From Oxyruncus cristatus (lineage: Eukaryota > Chordata > Aves > Passeriformes > Cotingidae), in NCBI GenBank assembly GCA_013399855.1, contig VXAY01005956.1:1533319-1597318 (forward strand): 64,000 nucleotides of DNA, written 5' to 3'. The notes beneath the pieces were generated by a model. That model worked only from the letters and a program-made list of their open reading frames with translations. It made no database searches and was not told where the DNA came from. Both the position numbers and the translations under genes were made by a program. Below, one piece after another: positions 63,691-64,000 of the stretch. Position 1 is the stretch's first letter, and every line of letters starts with the position of its first letter.

Positions 63691-64000
63691 TGGAATGAAC
63701 TTTAGGGAAGATTTACTCTTTTGGATGGTGATTATATTCCATGGGATGTCCCAAGTGAGGGAAGAGAGTATTACTCTGCTTTGAGACATGTACTACCCCT
63801 ACCCCCAACATGTTCAAACCACTTTTCTGCACCTTTGGGGAGGGAGGTTTTGGTTGTCTCCATCTGTTTTGACTGGTTCCCACCAGGTCACCCCACCGCA
63901 AGCCTGGCATGGACTCAGGGCAGAAGAGGCAGAAGTGGTGTTCTGTGGATTAGGGGCACAGCTGAGAGGGGAGTGACTGGAGGATTTGTAAATCCCTGCT

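Larger units (their letters stand above)
12761..64000 (-). other. AFF2: AFF2 intron upstream of the micro-exon (partial)
   Basis: This is the intron before the micro-exon in gene direction; it runs off the right edge of the window and is longer than 51 kb. In AFF2 the preceding exon is a large one (several hundred bases) containing a PTAYVRPMDG motif. No minus-strand reading frame here contains that motif, so the exon lies beyond 64000. Very long 5' introns fit AFF2, which spans about half a megabase in human. The contents are itemised in the other entries: ancient repeats, low-complexity tracts, candidate conserved elements and chance ORFs. A nested non-coding RNA gene cannot be excluded by reading alone. 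Confidence 0.65.

Noticed and set aside
1..64000. Endogenous retrovirus, DNA transposase, CRISPR, tRNA or prokaryotic operon content
   Set aside because: No reverse-transcriptase, integrase or transposase motifs in any frame, no regular spaced repeats, and spliced vertebrate-type organisation throughout.

Overview
This window is vertebrate nuclear DNA, almost all of it non-coding, with one recognisable coding exon. The exon is a 45-base micro-exon on the minus strand (12673-12717). It has textbook splice signals and encodes VTLPNDSSCVEEILR. That peptide matches the segment just before the conserved ALF region of the AF4/FMR2 proteins. It is closest to AFF2 (FMR2): 12 of 15 residues agree with the human peptide as I remember it. 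It fits AFF1, AFF3 and AFF4 less well. The rest of the window is therefore best read as two very long AFF2 introns: more than 51 kb upstream of the exon in gene direction (12718-64000) and more than 12.6 kb downstream (1-12672). Neither neighbouring exon is in the window.

The host looks like a sauropsid, most likely a bird. There is one short, decayed CR1 LINE 3' end (about 17423-17495). There are no SINE- or L1-rich stretches of the mammalian kind and no LTR or retroviral reading frames. There is also a scatter of short palindromic repeats of a kind I associate with bird, crocodile and turtle genomes. The species call is an inference.

Layout along the plus strand: 1-12672, downstream intron with A/T tracts and one partial palindromic repeat; 12661-12760, the exon with donor, acceptor and branch-point signals; 12761-20057, upstream intron with the CR1 scrap, a pure pyrimidine tract and a perfect hairpin; 20058-20144, a palindromic repeat; 20580-21720, an AT-rich, TAATTA-rich stretch that looks like conserved regulatory DNA; 21755-21842, a CpG-dense fold-back element with perfect 10-bp inverted ends, close to a poly-T run; 21894-39425, plain intron with GC-richer patches; 39426-45143, three palindromic repeats, AT-rich candidate enhancers and a TG repeat running into CA; 45144-59382, plain intron with the two longest chance ORFs; 59383-60170, an old direct duplication; 60171-64000, plain intron ending in a perfect 12-bp-stem hairpin.

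I see no operon, tRNA, rRNA, CRISPR array, active transposon or intact second gene. The ORFs of 60-213 codons look like chance. I do not see an undescribed multi-gene system here. The points most worth checking are the micro-exon, the palindromic repeat family, the fold-back element at 21755-21842, the duplication near 59.4-60.2 kb, and the 3' hairpin. All identifications rest on reading and memory, with no database search.
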